A stretch of DNA of 64,000 nucleotides from Gimesia benthica (lineage in GTDB: Bacteria; Planctomycetota; Planctomycetia; Planctomycetales; Planctomycetaceae): contig NZ_CP043930.1 in the NCBI RefSeq assembly GCF_009720525.1, positions 372,001 to 436,000 of the forward strand, read 5' to 3'. Below are positions 56,528 through 64,000 of this stretch, piece after piece; position 1 is the first letter of the stretch, and each line of letters opens with the position of its first letter. The translations under genes and the position numbers were made by a program. The notes beneath the pieces were generated by a model that worked only from the letters and a program-made list of their open reading frames with translations, did no database searches and had not been told where the DNA came from.

Positions 56528-57802
56528 TCAACTCTCTGATTTACGTCCCATAACAATGTAGCTCGCAGCCAGCACGATCACGATTGCCAGCACAGCCAGG
56601 ATCGAAAGATTCCGCAGCAGCGAGCTGCTTTGAGCCGCTTCTGTGGTTCCCGCAGCAGGAAGCTCGGTTGTACCTGCATCAGCGGAATCACTCTCCTGCG
56701 TCTGGACTTGCGTTTCGGCGGTAGCTGGTTCCGCCTGAGCGGTCTGTTCTGCAGAAACGCTTTCTGTTTTCGGTGTCGCCTGATCCGATTTCTGTTCTTT
56801 TTCTTTCGACATTGACAGCCCCTGTGCTGCATCAGCTCCCTGTTTTGAGAAGCTGGTCAGTCCGGTCAGGTCGGGAATCTCTTTTTCTTCCTGGGGAGTG
56901 GGTGTTACCAGTTTCTCCCAGTTGACTGCCATCAGCAGGTCGGTCCCCGGATTCTGGTCTTTCACCTGGCAGGTGCAGGGCCCCGTCAGATCCCGACAGG
57001 CCTGCTCGATGGTCCCGGGATTGATGCCTTTGCCGATCAGAGCATACAGCACGCGCCCACGACCAAAAACCGGCAGTGCCATCGGTTCGTCTCTGAACTC
57101 ATGCAGGTCGTTTTCGGTTGCGATCAGCATGCGGGTGAAATAGTCTTCTGCAGCCTCTTTGCGAGACAATGTTTCCACACTGAATTTGAGCTTGAGGCTG
57201 TCCGGTGCGACGCTGACCAGTCCCTGTTCAATATCAGCCTGTTCGATTTCGGGGAGTTTGAGTGTCTTCTCCATCCGCTTCAGTTCGGCTTTGAGCTGCT
57301 CCAGTGCGGCCTTGTCCTGTTCCGCATCACCAGATTCCAGAAAGACCCAGACCGCGGTCTGACCGTTAATCAGCTGTTTGGCAATCTTTTGACGCAAGGG
57401 GGAATCGATAAGTCGCGAAACGTTTTCTTCCGTCAGTTCTCCTGACCAGAAGCCCACCGGTACCGGAGCGGGCAGGGGAGTCCGCATGACCAGCAGAGGC
57501 AGTGCCTTGGATTCCTGTCGTTTCCAGAGTTCCAGATCCTGTGGTGCCGGGTCGGCATCCAGGTCGACCAGCTTCAGTTCAACATTCGCGGACTGCCGGG
57601 CGACAGCCCCCTCCCTGGCAAACAGGTCGACGACACGCTGTTGTTCCGGTTGAAGCGGACCGCGGTGAAACACGACGGCGCTGTATTGATCTGCGGGCCA
57701 GCGTTCCAGCGCGTACCGAAATACGGGAACGGAACAGGCCCAGATGACAGTTGTCGTTAACAGGGCGCTTAGCAGAGTCACTGGTGTTAATAACCGTCTC
57801 AT
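56528..57802 (-). CDS. Membrane-anchored protein of unknown function with a C-terminal helix
   Basis: A 424-residue protein. N-terminal hydrophobic segment (about 5-27, LLSALLTTTVIWACSVPVF), a soluble part of about 340 residues, a long low-complexity Gln/Thr/Glu-rich stretch (about 315-395), and a C-terminal TM helix (ILAVLAIVIVLAASYIV) with a short basic tail. A CTCQ motif lies near residue 290. Charged coiled-coil-like stretches (AALEQLKAELKRMEKTLKL) occur. No family recognised. It is the first gene of the nine-gene cluster, 56 bases before the FtsX-type permease, and may be its periplasmic partner. Confidence 0.8.
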   Translation of the reverse strand: MRRLLTPVTLLSALLTTTVIWACSVPVFRYALERWPADQYSAVVFHRGPLQPEQQRVVDLFAREGAVARQSANVELKLVDLDADPAPQDLELWKRQESKALPLLVMRTPLPAPVPVGFWSGELTEENVSRLIDSPLRQKIAKQLINGQTAVWVFLESGDAEQDKAALEQLKAELKRMEKTLKLPEIEQADIEQGLVSVAPDSLKLKFSVETLSRKEAAEDYFTRMLIATENDLHEFRDEPMALPVFGRGRVLYALIGKGINPGTIEQACRDLTGPCTCQVKDQNPGTDLLMAVNWEKLVTPTPQEEKEIPDLTGLTSFSKQGADAAQGLSMSKEKEQKSDQATPKTESVSAEQTAQAEPATAETQVQTQESDSADAGTTELPAAGTTEAAQSSSLLRNLSILAVLAIVIVLAASYIVMGRKSES

Positions 57803-58043
57803 GCAATCACCTTTCGAGGAGGGGGTCAGGTCGGGCGGGTTGCTATCGGGAAATCATTCACCGTATTCAGCTTAAGTACTGATTACGTAAATTCAATCCA
57901 GCACGTAATATGATGACAAATTGTGTGGTAAATGTGAAGAAAAGATGATTTCATTAGGAAACTTTTCTGAGAACAGGTTTCCCGGCTGAAAACGGGAGAA
58001 ATTAAGTTGAACTCGACTTTCTCCGTTTCTCTCCATATCGAAT
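57803..58043. other. Intergenic region upstream of the ABC/molybdate cluster
   Basis: No gene seen. AT-rich and presumably holds the cluster promoter (minus strand). A short 7-bp inverted repeat (GGAGAAA..TTTCTCC, near 58000-58030) is present. No riboswitch fold was recognised, in particular not the molybdenum-cofactor (Moco) riboswitch. Confidence 0.35.
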
Positions 58044-58083
58044 AAAAAAGGCAGGCATCCTGCTAATCTTCAGAATACCTGCC
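58044..58083 (-). terminator. Rho-independent terminator of the DUF1559/lipoprotein pair
   Basis: GGCAGGCA (58050-58057) / TACCTGCC (58076-58083), one mismatch, followed on the minus strand by six U (58044-58049). It lies 46 bases after the lipoprotein stop. Confidence 0.7.
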
Positions 58084-58129
58084 TGCTTCTCATTTTTAGT
58101 CCAGCCCACTGAACGGGCTCCGTAACTGC

Positions 58130-58606
58130 TTACTTCTTCTTGCCAGTCAGTTTCAGTTCGATCGGCTGCCCCGGTTCGACTTTCACCTGCAGCTCCGAAT
58201 TGTCTTTGCTTGAGTATTTCGCGGGCAACGACTCTGTGGCCGGGGATTCAATCGGAGGGGTCTCGTCTCCTTCCGGTACGGGTGTACCATCGGGCATCAG
58301 ACGATAACTGACGGCCACGCGATAAGTGCCCGCCGGTAAACCTTCACCGCCTCGATAATAAACCACCTCGAATTTGCCTCCCTCTTTGGATCGCCCCTGG
58401 CCCCCCACGCCGGGGGTGCTTTCAATAGGCATAAAGAACAGGTCTGCATTTTCCAGTGGTTCTTCATTGAGCAGAACCACCCCGGTGACGGGACCGAGTT
58501 CCGGCCCCTCAGGTTTACTACCGCAGCCGATACAGAAACTGCACATCAGCAACATGGCTCCCAGAGCCGTGCGCTTCCCTGGAATAAGTCTCATGAAGTA
58601 CCTCAC
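58130..58606 (-). CDS. Small lipoprotein with transthyretin-like fold
   Basis: A 158-residue lipoprotein: hydrophobic signal and lipobox ending IGCG (about residue 28). The body has the pattern GVVLLNEEPLENADLFFMPI and EGLPAGTYRVAVSYRL, the same layout as the lipoprotein at 2156-2614 ([16 protein letters not shown]). Transthyretin/carboxypeptidase-regulatory-like. It follows DUF1559 copy 3 by 33 bases and ends in a terminator, so the two form one transcript. Function unknown. Confidence 0.85.
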   Translation of the reverse strand: MRYFMRLIPGKRTALGAMLLMCSFCIGCGSKPEGPELGPVTGVVLLNEEPLENADLFFMPIESTPGVGGQGRSKEGGKFEVVYYRGGEGLPAGTYRVAVSYRLMPDGTPVPEGDETPPIESPATESLPAKYSSKDNSELQVKVEPGQPIELKLTGKKK

Positions 58607-58639
58607 GCAAGAATGTTAAACTCAGGTTGTAACTCGGAA

Positions 58640-59620
58640 CTAAGGAATTTCGACAACAAAACCGTCTGAAATGGTCCCCAGTCGTCTCAGCAGAGTGAGG
58701 TCTGTGTTTTCCGAAATGAAGCGGACCGATCCGTCGCCGAGACCAAAGTGAGCCCCGCCGGTATGCAGACTTCCCACCTGACCCCAGCTGTTGAGGTTTC
58801 CGGTATCGGGTCGCGTCCAGCCGGTCGGGATATCCCAGACGTTGATTCCGGGATCGATGTCCCCGCCTGTAGTCACCCAGCCACGCATCCCCCAGGCCGG
58901 AGGTTCGCCGTTGGCAACCGTTCGCGTCGTCTCACAGACCATCAGCGTGTTCGAGGTTCCATCTTTGACATCGCGAATCCGGCACCGGCTGTTCTCGCCG
59001 AACATCTTGCGGGCAGTAGGCGCCTGTGCCGACCAGTAGTTACAGGAGATCGTCTGATCGGCACTCAGTTCATAGTTGGTTTTGGCCGGCCCGGGCGCAA
59101 CAGAGGTCCCATAAGGGGCCCCCGTTCCAAGGTGTGTCGACCCGGAATCGGAGGGGCAGAGAAAGACATCGAGCAGCACGGCCATCTCATCGGCATTGTC
59201 CGCCGGGTTTCCTGCCAGGGGACTGGATGCTCCACCATAGCTGCAACAGTACCCGGTATTCTGCGCGCTGTTGGCAGTATCCAGGTTGAGTCGGTTATAC
59301 AGCGGAGCCTGATCCAGGTAAGGCAACAACAGACAGAGTCCGTTTTTGTTGTGGGTCGTACGTCCGGGATCAGGAGTTCCCAGGGTACACCAGCCATAGG
59401 TGATTCCGCCGGGGGGAAAGACACTGTGAGCATCGTGATAGTTGTGCAGGGCTAAGGCGACCTGCCTGAGCTTGTTTTTACAGCTGGCACGACGGGCTGC
59501 TTCGCGGGCCTGCTGGACGGCAGGCAGGAGCAGGGCGATCAGAATCGCAATGATGGCGATCACGACCAGTAGTTCAATTAATGTAAATCCGCGTCTCCGT
59601 TGAAGAGGACTGAAAGACAT
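58640..59620 (-). CDS. DUF1559 pseudopilin-like protein (copy 3)
   Basis: A 326-residue member of the DUF1559 family: leader [10 protein letters not shown], then [11 protein letters not shown], a hydrophobic helix ending [12 protein letters not shown], and later [18 protein letters not shown] and [16 protein letters not shown] Gly-Phe cleavage site is present. Upstream sequence is AT-rich and presumably holds the promoter. Together with the lipoprotein it makes a two-gene unit like those at 1.2-2.6 kb and 37.1-38.4 kb. Confidence 0.92.
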   Translation of the reverse strand: MSFSPLQRRRGFTLIELLVVIAIIAILIALLLPAVQQAREAARRASCKNKLRQVALALHNYHDAHSVFPPGGITYGWCTLGTPDPGRTTHNKNGLCLLLPYLDQAPLYNRLNLDTANSAQNTGYCCSYGGASSPLAGNPADNADEMAVLLDVFLCPSDSGSTHLGTGAPYGTSVAPGPAKTNYELSADQTISCNYWSAQAPTARKMFGENSRCRIRDVKDGTSNTLMVCETTRTVANGEPPAWGMRGWVTTGGDIDPGINVWDIPTGWTRPDTGNLNSWGQVGSLHTGGAHFGLGDGSVRFISENTDLTLLRRLGTISDGFVVEIP

Positions 59621-59994
59621 GACGCACTCCTAATAAAAAAACGATAAGAAATCATGAATTATTAAGATCCGGTCAGAGCCATCCAATCCGATATTCCCGG
59701 GAGAAAGATGGAATGGTCATCCGGAAGGCTTTATCGAATAGAAGTGAAAGATCATAAAAGATCGTAAGAGAGTAGTTAGAGCAACTTAATGTTCTTATAT
59801 AATCGAGTATACATGCGACAGGCAGGTGCTCAAGAAGAATCGAGATTTGTTTAGGAGTTTTATAAAAAAAGAAATTACCCCCTTGTTAATCTCTTCCAGG
59901 GGGAGCAAATTCGCCTGCCCAGACAGACGCGGTTACCAGGATTTCAAGAGAGCGATGCCGGGGAATTGAGCGTTTCGCATAGCCCCCGATCAGG
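59621..59994. other. AT-rich intergenic region
   Basis: No gene seen. A small weak hairpin (CCCCCT 59878-59883 / AGGGGG 59898-59903) may end the L7/L12-like gene on the minus strand. The AT-rich part near 59640-59870 is probably the promoter of DUF1559 copy 3. Confidence 0.35.
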
Positions 59995-60267
59995 TTACCA
60001 GCAGACGAAAACCAGCAGCAGCGTCGAGGAAAGCCCGATCAACAGGAGAGAGGCACAGCCCGACTTCATCGGGATCTCATATTTCTGAATCAGAGCTTCA
60101 ATAGCTTCCTTCGATTCTTTGAGCCCGGAACCAGTCAGTTCCCGGTACTCCTTAATGGCCTCGATTTTATTCCCCTGGCGGAGCGATTCGACAATCTGCT
60201 CCATGGCTTTGGTCTGGTCAGCGTCACCGGTGTTGGATTGAGAATTGTCTGCGGAAGTGTCGTCCAT
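59995..60267 (-). CDS. Membrane-anchored L7/L12 C-terminal-domain-like protein
   Basis: A 90-residue protein, counted from ATG 60267, which has AAAGG upstream (an ATG at 60282 also exists). The acidic N-terminal segment is followed by SLRQGNKIEAIKEYRELTGS and GLKESKEAIEALIQKY, the pattern of the ribosomal L7/L12 C-terminal domain, and then a C-terminal hydrophobic helix (CASLLLIGLSSTLLLVFVCW) as a membrane anchor. L12-type CTD proteins outside the ribosome are known in bacteria but their roles are poorly defined. Confidence 0.75.
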   Translation of the reverse strand: MDDTSADNSQSNTGDADQTKAMEQIVESLRQGNKIEAIKEYRELTGSGLKESKEAIEALIQKYEIPMKSGCASLLLIGLSSTLLLVFVCW

Positions 60268-60283
60268 TGAGGTGCCTTTCATT

Positions 60284-60329
60284 AAAAAAGCGAGCCTGTT
60301 GTCTTCACATGGAAAACAACAGGCTCGCT
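60284..60329 (-). terminator. Strong terminator between two small genes
   Basis: 14-bp perfect stem AGCGAGCCTGTTGT / ACAACAGGCTCGCT (60289-60302 / 60316-60329) with a 13-base loop, followed on the minus strand by TTTTTT. It ends the upstream small gene and abuts the start of the L7/L12-like gene. Confidence 0.85.
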
Positions 60330-60435
60330 TAAGCTGTTCCCACGCATTTCCGTTTTAGCATCGGAAATGCGACTGGTTCAAGTAATTTCTGCTGGAATCG
60401 TCAACCGGATCGCGCCCCTCTCCCACAACCCCGAT

Positions 60436-60654
60436 CTAGGAAACGAGGCAATCGGACAGGCGGGGATTCCGCATCTGTCGCTCCGCCTGATAAGTGCAGG
60501 CTTTCGCCAGCAGGTTTTTCATCTCGGCCAATGAAACGTCCTGCAGATCGATATTCAGCTCCTGCAAACGATCGATGACTGCATTCGCCAGTTCCATACT
60601 GTTGGTTGCGGGGGATAAACCGTTCCACAACTCTTCCATGACCTGTTCTGACAT
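60436..60654 (-). CDS. Small acidic protein of unknown function
   Basis: A 72-residue protein. The start at 60654 is preferred: GGAGAAGAAGG lies just upstream. Starts further up (60675, 60729) add only basic residues. The sequence is helical (MEELWNGLSPATNSMELANA, VIDRLQELNIDLQDVSLAEM) with a Cys in KACTYQAE and again at the C-terminus (SDCLVS). No family recognised. It is followed by a terminator, so it is a single-gene transcript. Confidence 0.65.
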   Translation of the reverse strand: MSEQVMEELWNGLSPATNSMELANAVIDRLQELNIDLQDVSLAEMKNLLAKACTYQAERQMRNPRLSDCLVS

Positions 60655-61106
60655 GACCTTCTTCTCCTGTTTCATTTTTATATCACTTTTTGGTTGTCTC
60701 GTTTGCTTTCTCAGCGATGACTGGCTCATCAGTCACTGCCGGGCTGATCTCCTGCGGATAAGCCTGATAATTGGAAGAATCGCAAGGACTGTACCAAACC
60801 TGTCAAAAAACAGATTTGCGTCTGGATGTGAACGTAAATGCCTGCAAAGCCAGACTCTTGAGTTCACCAGTGGACTGGTAAGAATGACAACGCCTGTCGG
60901 GCCGCTCTAACGAGTGTCCTCGTTTTTGCGACATTCTTACATCAAGATGATAAGTCTTACGAAATAGCGGAATTCACCCGGATTTCGCTCAAGTCCCAGC
61001 ACCTCTCTGACGCCGGTGACTGACACACTGTTAAGACAACACGAACGCCGTACAAGTTCGCTGGATTGTCTGACTGTGACAGCAGGCCGTCACTTTAATC
61101 TGAAAA
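60655..61106. other. Noncoding region with a long-range inverted repeat
   Basis: No gene seen. GTAAGAATG (60878-60886) and CATTCTTAC (60932-60940) are exact reverse complements, 45 bases apart. They enclose a short hairpin ACGAG/CTCGT followed by five T. This could be an unrecognised small RNA or a leader structure. Confidence 0.3.
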
Positions 61107-62420
61107 TCAGTGTTCTGCAGGCAGGGAAGGCTGGGGACCGCGGGAAGCCAGCTTCTGGTCCCACCACTGAATCGCGGTTTCGCGCTCGTCGACACTCTCA
61201 TCCAGCAGCTGTTTCAGCAGTTTCTGCTGGGCAGAAGTCAGGCTCATTCCCCGCCGCTGCATCGAAGTCTCTGCCAGCTGCAGCATGCCGTTCAGATCGA
61301 TCTGACCGTCGATCCGGCCCAGCCAGAACCGGGAAAATGAGGGAATGTGCTTCGGCAGCAGTTCTCCCGTGGGCAGGACCATCGACATGACGCCCACCGA
61401 GGTGCCGGTATTGAACAGGCTGTTGAGCCCGGTTTTGGTGTGGTCGCCGATAAAACATCCCACCTTCACGGCCCCGGTATCAACGGGATAGCCCGAGATG
61501 GGAACCTTGACATTGGAGTAATCGTTTTTGAGATCACTGTTGCTGGTCTGTGCTCCCAGGTTCACCCAGGGACAAATATAAGAGTGCCCCAGAAACCCGT
61601 CATGGTACTTGTTCGCATAGCCGTGAATGATCGACTCTTCAATTTCGCCTCCCAGTCGGCAGAACGGGCCGGCACTGGTTCCCGCTTTGAAATTCGCGCG
61701 GAACAGACGGGTTCCCCGACCGATGTAGGCAGGTCCCTCGATCCGGGTGAAGGCCTGAATCTGGGCCTCAGCTTCGACAACAATTGGTCCCTGGCGCGTG
61801 TCAAAGACGACAAAGGGATCGATCTCAGCCGACTCAGCAATCCGGACCAGATCCGGAGAACCAACGATCGTCAGGCTGCGGGTATCACCACCCGAGGCAA
61901 AGCTATCTGACACATATGCGAAATCTTCCAGCAACTGCTGACGATTCTGATTCACCAGATCCCAGGGATAGCGGAGTTCCGTTCCCTGTACCGCCACTGG
62001 TTTACGGGTTGCGGCGATCCGGTTAATTGCGTCATCCCAGGCTTCGGTCGTCAGCAGCACTGACTCTTCGGGATCCAGCAGCAGGTAGGCTACACAGTCG
62101 CCCTGCATCCCGACTGTCTCGGTAGAGGCACTGGCAAGCTGTTTCAGATCCTCATTAGAGGGCAGCCAGCGGCCATTAATCAGCAGGGTGGGTGCTTCGC
62201 TTAACCAGAGTGCATCATTGATGCGGGCATCCGCATGCGCTTCTGCATAGACTTCTGAGAGCACCGGACGGATCAGAACGCCCCATTCCGCAACGGGCAG
62301 GGTACGCAGCAGTCGCTCGCGGAGCGAACAGGTACCACACAGCAGTTCAAACACCGGTCGCATAAGCGAGACCGGTGAGAATTGCAGAGCAGAATGATCT
62401 TCAAAAATGGCAAGCCGCAT
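61107..62420 (-). CDS. GlmU-like nucleotidyltransferase with left-handed beta-helix
   Basis: A 437-residue protein. The N-terminal ~170 residues resemble the NTP-transferase of the putative sugar-nucleotidyltransferase (GlmU-like) family, though the GxG-T-R-x-K signature is not seen, so catalysis is uncertain. The C-terminal half is a hexapeptide-repeat left-handed beta-helix (IEGPAYIGRGTRLF, VKVGCFIGDHTKTGL, TGTSVGVMSMVLPTG), then a helical tail. GlmU makes UDP-N-acetylglucosamine; this protein may transfer acetyl groups or nucleotides to a sugar. It has its own promoter region at 62421-62647. Confidence 0.82.
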   Translation of the reverse strand: MRLAIFEDHSALQFSPVSLMRPVFELLCGTCSLRERLLRTLPVAEWGVLIRPVLSEVYAEAHADARINDALWLSEAPTLLINGRWLPSNEDLKQLASASTETVGMQGDCVAYLLLDPEESVLLTTEAWDDAINRIAATRKPVAVQGTELRYPWDLVNQNRQQLLEDFAYVSDSFASGGDTRSLTIVGSPDLVRIAESAEIDPFVVFDTRQGPIVVEAEAQIQAFTRIEGPAYIGRGTRLFRANFKAGTSAGPFCRLGGEIEESIIHGYANKYHDGFLGHSYICPWVNLGAQTSNSDLKNDYSNVKVPISGYPVDTGAVKVGCFIGDHTKTGLNSLFNTGTSVGVMSMVLPTGELLPKHIPSFSRFWLGRIDGQIDLNGMLQLAETSMQRRGMSLTSAQQKLLKQLLDESVDERETAIQWWDQKLASRGPQPSLPAEH

Positions 62421-62498
62421 TATCGGGCACTTCCCTGTGCGAAATCAGCTGAAAAGCAGGTGTGAAACATCAATTATTAACTCCAGATTGACCTCTCA

Positions 62499-62529
62499 CC
62501 CCGTGCATTAATAACAGATATGCACGGGG
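62499..62529. promoter_or_regulatory. 10-bp hairpin in the gap between the GlmU-like and cheR genes
   Basis: CCCCGTGCAT (62499-62508, starting at the second base after CTCA) / ATGCACGGGG (62520-62529) with an 11-base loop. There is no U-run on the minus strand. It lies downstream of cheR and upstream of the GlmU-like gene, and may be a terminator without a U-run or an operator. Confidence 0.4.
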
Positions 62530-62647
62530 GAGAAAAGGCAATTTACTACGAGAGAGAATTGATCTTCACGGACAGGGAAGGATCCGAAAAGAATATTAAC
62601 TTTCTTAATATTTACATCTTACCGGACAGGCTTCCTGCCTGGCGGAT

Positions 62648-63517
62648 TCAGCGAACTCCAGCTGAAAGCGGGCTCGAGTTTGACAGACGATAAATGGCCG
62701 ACTGACATTCGGGCAGCTTGGTGTAATTATCTGAAATTCCCAGCACTGTTTCCGCTGCTCCCAGCAGTAACACGCCGGCAGACGACATCTGTCGGCTGAT
62801 GCGGTCGAGAATGTCTTTCTTCGTCTCTGGCTTGAAGTAAATCAGGACGTTACGGCAGAAGACAATGTCGAACATGCCCAGGTGCTGAAAATCTTCCAGC
62901 AGGTTCAGGTGCTTCCACTGAATCCCGGCTCCCAGTTCCGGTTTGATCTGCCAGCCCTGTTCGCACTGATCAAAGTGCTTCATCAGCAGCTGCACAGGCA
63001 AACCACGCTGAACCTCAAACTGGGAATAAATCCCACCCCGGGCACGATCCAGTGCTTTGCTGCAGAGGTCGGTCGAGACGATCTGAATATTCCAGTTAGC
63101 CAGTTCCGGGAAGTGTTCTCGGATCAGCATCACGATGCTGTAAGGCTCCTGCCCGTGAGAGCAGGCGGAACACCAGATCCGCAGCCGCTGGGTTGTTTTC
63201 CGTTCGGCAATCAGGTTCGGTAAAATTGTATTCTTGAGTTCGTCAAAAGGACGTCTGTCACGGAAGAACGAAGACTCATTTGTCGTCATCGCTTCCATCA
63301 CGTCTTTTTTGAGACTGGGATCGATACTCGATTTGAGTGCCAGCACGAGATCTTCGACCCCGTTCATACCATGTGACTGGGCCAGCGGAATCAGGCGGGC
63401 TTCCAGCAAGTACTCTTTGTTCTCGCCGAGAGACAGACCTGTTGTGTCCAGCAAAAAGCTGGTTATGAAATTATAATCTTCTGGAGACACGGGAACACCA
63501 CTTTCTATAAAGAACAA
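62648..63517 (-). CDS. cheR: Chemotaxis protein methyltransferase CheR
   Basis: A 289-residue S-adenosylmethionine-dependent methyltransferase of the CheR fold. The N-terminal helical domain is at about residues 15-85 (FITSFLLDTTGLSLGENKEY), with TTNESSFFRDRRPFDEL at the domain junction. The SAM site is RIWCSACSHGQEPYSIVMLI, then STDLCSKALDRARGGIY and FDIVFCRNVLIYF. It methylates receptor glutamates. The cheB gene overlaps its start by 13 bases (63505-63517), a typical coupled pair. Confidence 0.95.
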   Translation of the reverse strand: MFFIESGVPVSPEDYNFITSFLLDTTGLSLGENKEYLLEARLIPLAQSHGMNGVEDLVLALKSSIDPSLKKDVMEAMTTNESSFFRDRRPFDELKNTILPNLIAERKTTQRLRIWCSACSHGQEPYSIVMLIREHFPELANWNIQIVSTDLCSKALDRARGGIYSQFEVQRGLPVQLLMKHFDQCEQGWQIKPELGAGIQWKHLNLLEDFQHLGMFDIVFCRNVLIYFKPETKKDILDRISRQMSSAGVLLLGAAETVLGISDNYTKLPECQSAIYRLSNSSPLSAGVR

Positions 63518-63999
63518 AGTCGCGCCAGTTCAGAGGCAATATTTCTGAGTGGCAGCACCTGGTTGGCCAGTCCTGCCTTGGCGATAGCGCCAGGCATTCC
63601 CCAGACAACACTGCTTTGTTCATCTTGTGCGATAATATAACCTTGACGTTCACTGATCGATCGGGCTCCCTCGATACCGTCATCTCCCATCCCGGTCAAC
63701 ATCACCGCCAGCACAGAACTGCCATACCAGTTCGCTGCGGAGTTGTATAACGGATTGACTGAGGGACGGCAGAAATGCTCGGGCGCTTCCTGATTCAGTC
63801 GAATTACCATGCGATCATTCTGCTTGTCGACCACCATGTGATAATCACCTGGCGCGATGTAGATATGACCTCTTTCAATCAAAGCACCATCAACCGCTTC
63901 TGAAGTCGGTCGACCGGTATCCCGCTGGATATGTTCCGCCAGTGTTCGTGTAAACAAGGGTGGCATATGCTGGGCAATCAGAATCGGCAGCGAAAACTT
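63505..63999 (-). CDS. cheB: Chemotaxis methylesterase CheB, C-terminal part (5' end outside window)
   Basis: The frame is open to the right edge of the window and reads FSLPILIAQHMPPLFTRTLA at the upstream end, inside the methylesterase domain. It then reads YIAPGDYHMVV and ends NYGxS-like sequence SVLAVMLTGMGDDGIEGARS, DEQSSVVWGMPGAIAKAG. The catalytic Ser and any receiver domain would lie outside the window; the His of QHMPP and the Asp of GMGDDG are visible. CheB removes methyl groups and amides from receptors. It overlaps cheR by 13 bases. Confidence 0.93.
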   Translation of the reverse strand, partial: KFSLPILIAQHMPPLFTRTLAEHIQRDTGRPTSEAVDGALIERGHIYIAPGDYHMVVDKQNDRMVIRLNQEAPEHFCRPSVNPLYNSAANWYGSSVLAVMLTGMGDDGIEGARSISERQGYIIAQDEQSSVVWGMPGAIAKAGLANQVLPLRNIASELARLCSL

Positions 64000-64000
64000 C

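Noticed and set aside
57803..58043. Possible molybdenum-cofactor riboswitch upstream of the ABC/molybdate cluster
   Set aside because: No matching multi-stem fold or conserved loop was found by eye; only a short 7-bp repeat is present.

Overview
The window looks like a chromosomal segment from a planctomycete (Planctomycetota, most like the Gimesia/Planctomycetaceae branch). This is judged from gene content, not from a database search: three DUF1559 pseudopilin-like proteins, a DUF1080 protein, a PVC-type dehydrogenase/cytochrome c protein, MJ0042 zinc-ribbon membrane proteins, PQQ-like propellers, a TAT-exported Gfo/Idh/MocA oxidoreductase and two neutral-ceramidase-like proteins. GC content is moderate. 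Genes lie on both strands in short operons, and many encode exported or lipid-anchored proteins. No phage, insertion sequence, CRISPR array or rRNA was seen. One tRNA (Arg, anticodon TCT) is present.

Layout. 1-13 kb: the 3' end of recQ; a DUF1559 protein with a lipoprotein; a DUF3386-like protein; a DUF4198/Kelch protein; a TPR protein; an Rrf2 regulator overlapping a PQQ-like propeller gene; a GNAT acetyltransferase; a RimB-RimK fusion with a -1 frameshift in a G6 run; a second PQQ-like lipoprotein gene with the same kind of frameshift; and a DUF1080 protein. 13-22 kb: a sigma-54 enhancer-binding protein divergent from a sugar operon of sucrose-phosphate synthase/phosphatase, amylosucrase, and a fusion of sucrose-phosphate phosphatase with a TreZ-like GH13 enzyme. 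A canonical -24/-12 promoter and two tandem 7-4-7 palindromes lie between them. 22-32 kb: an MFS transporter, an esterase, an OprB-like porin, a noncoding repeat region, and a 1711-residue multidomain protein (ThuA, discoidin-like, SGNH, PVC dehydrogenase, cupredoxin, cytochrome c).

32-48 kb: tRNA-Arg, a ceramidase-like protein, two convergent MJ0042 zinc-ribbon proteins, a second DUF1559/lipoprotein pair, a WD40 protein, an alpha/beta hydrolase with an M20 peptidase, a CX4CH haem-motif protein, a small possibly Sm-like protein, a Gfo/Idh oxidoreductase, a D-aminoacylase-like amidohydrolase, a degenerate receiver protein and a nucleotidyltransferase-HD protein. 48-58 kb: a tightly packed minus-strand run of nine genes. 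It joins a FtsX/LolD-type ABC module, a molybdate/tungstate-type ABC importer whose binding protein carries two PBP domains in one chain, MoaD- and MoeB-like proteins, and a second ceramidase-like enzyme. 58-64 kb: a third DUF1559/lipoprotein pair, an L7/L12-CTD protein with a membrane anchor, a small acidic protein, a GlmU-like nucleotidyltransferase, and cheR with partial cheB.

The best candidates for an undescribed system are the sigma-54-controlled sucrose/alpha-glucan operon with its phosphatase-GH13 fusion, and the hybrid ABC/molybdate cluster with the tandem binding protein.
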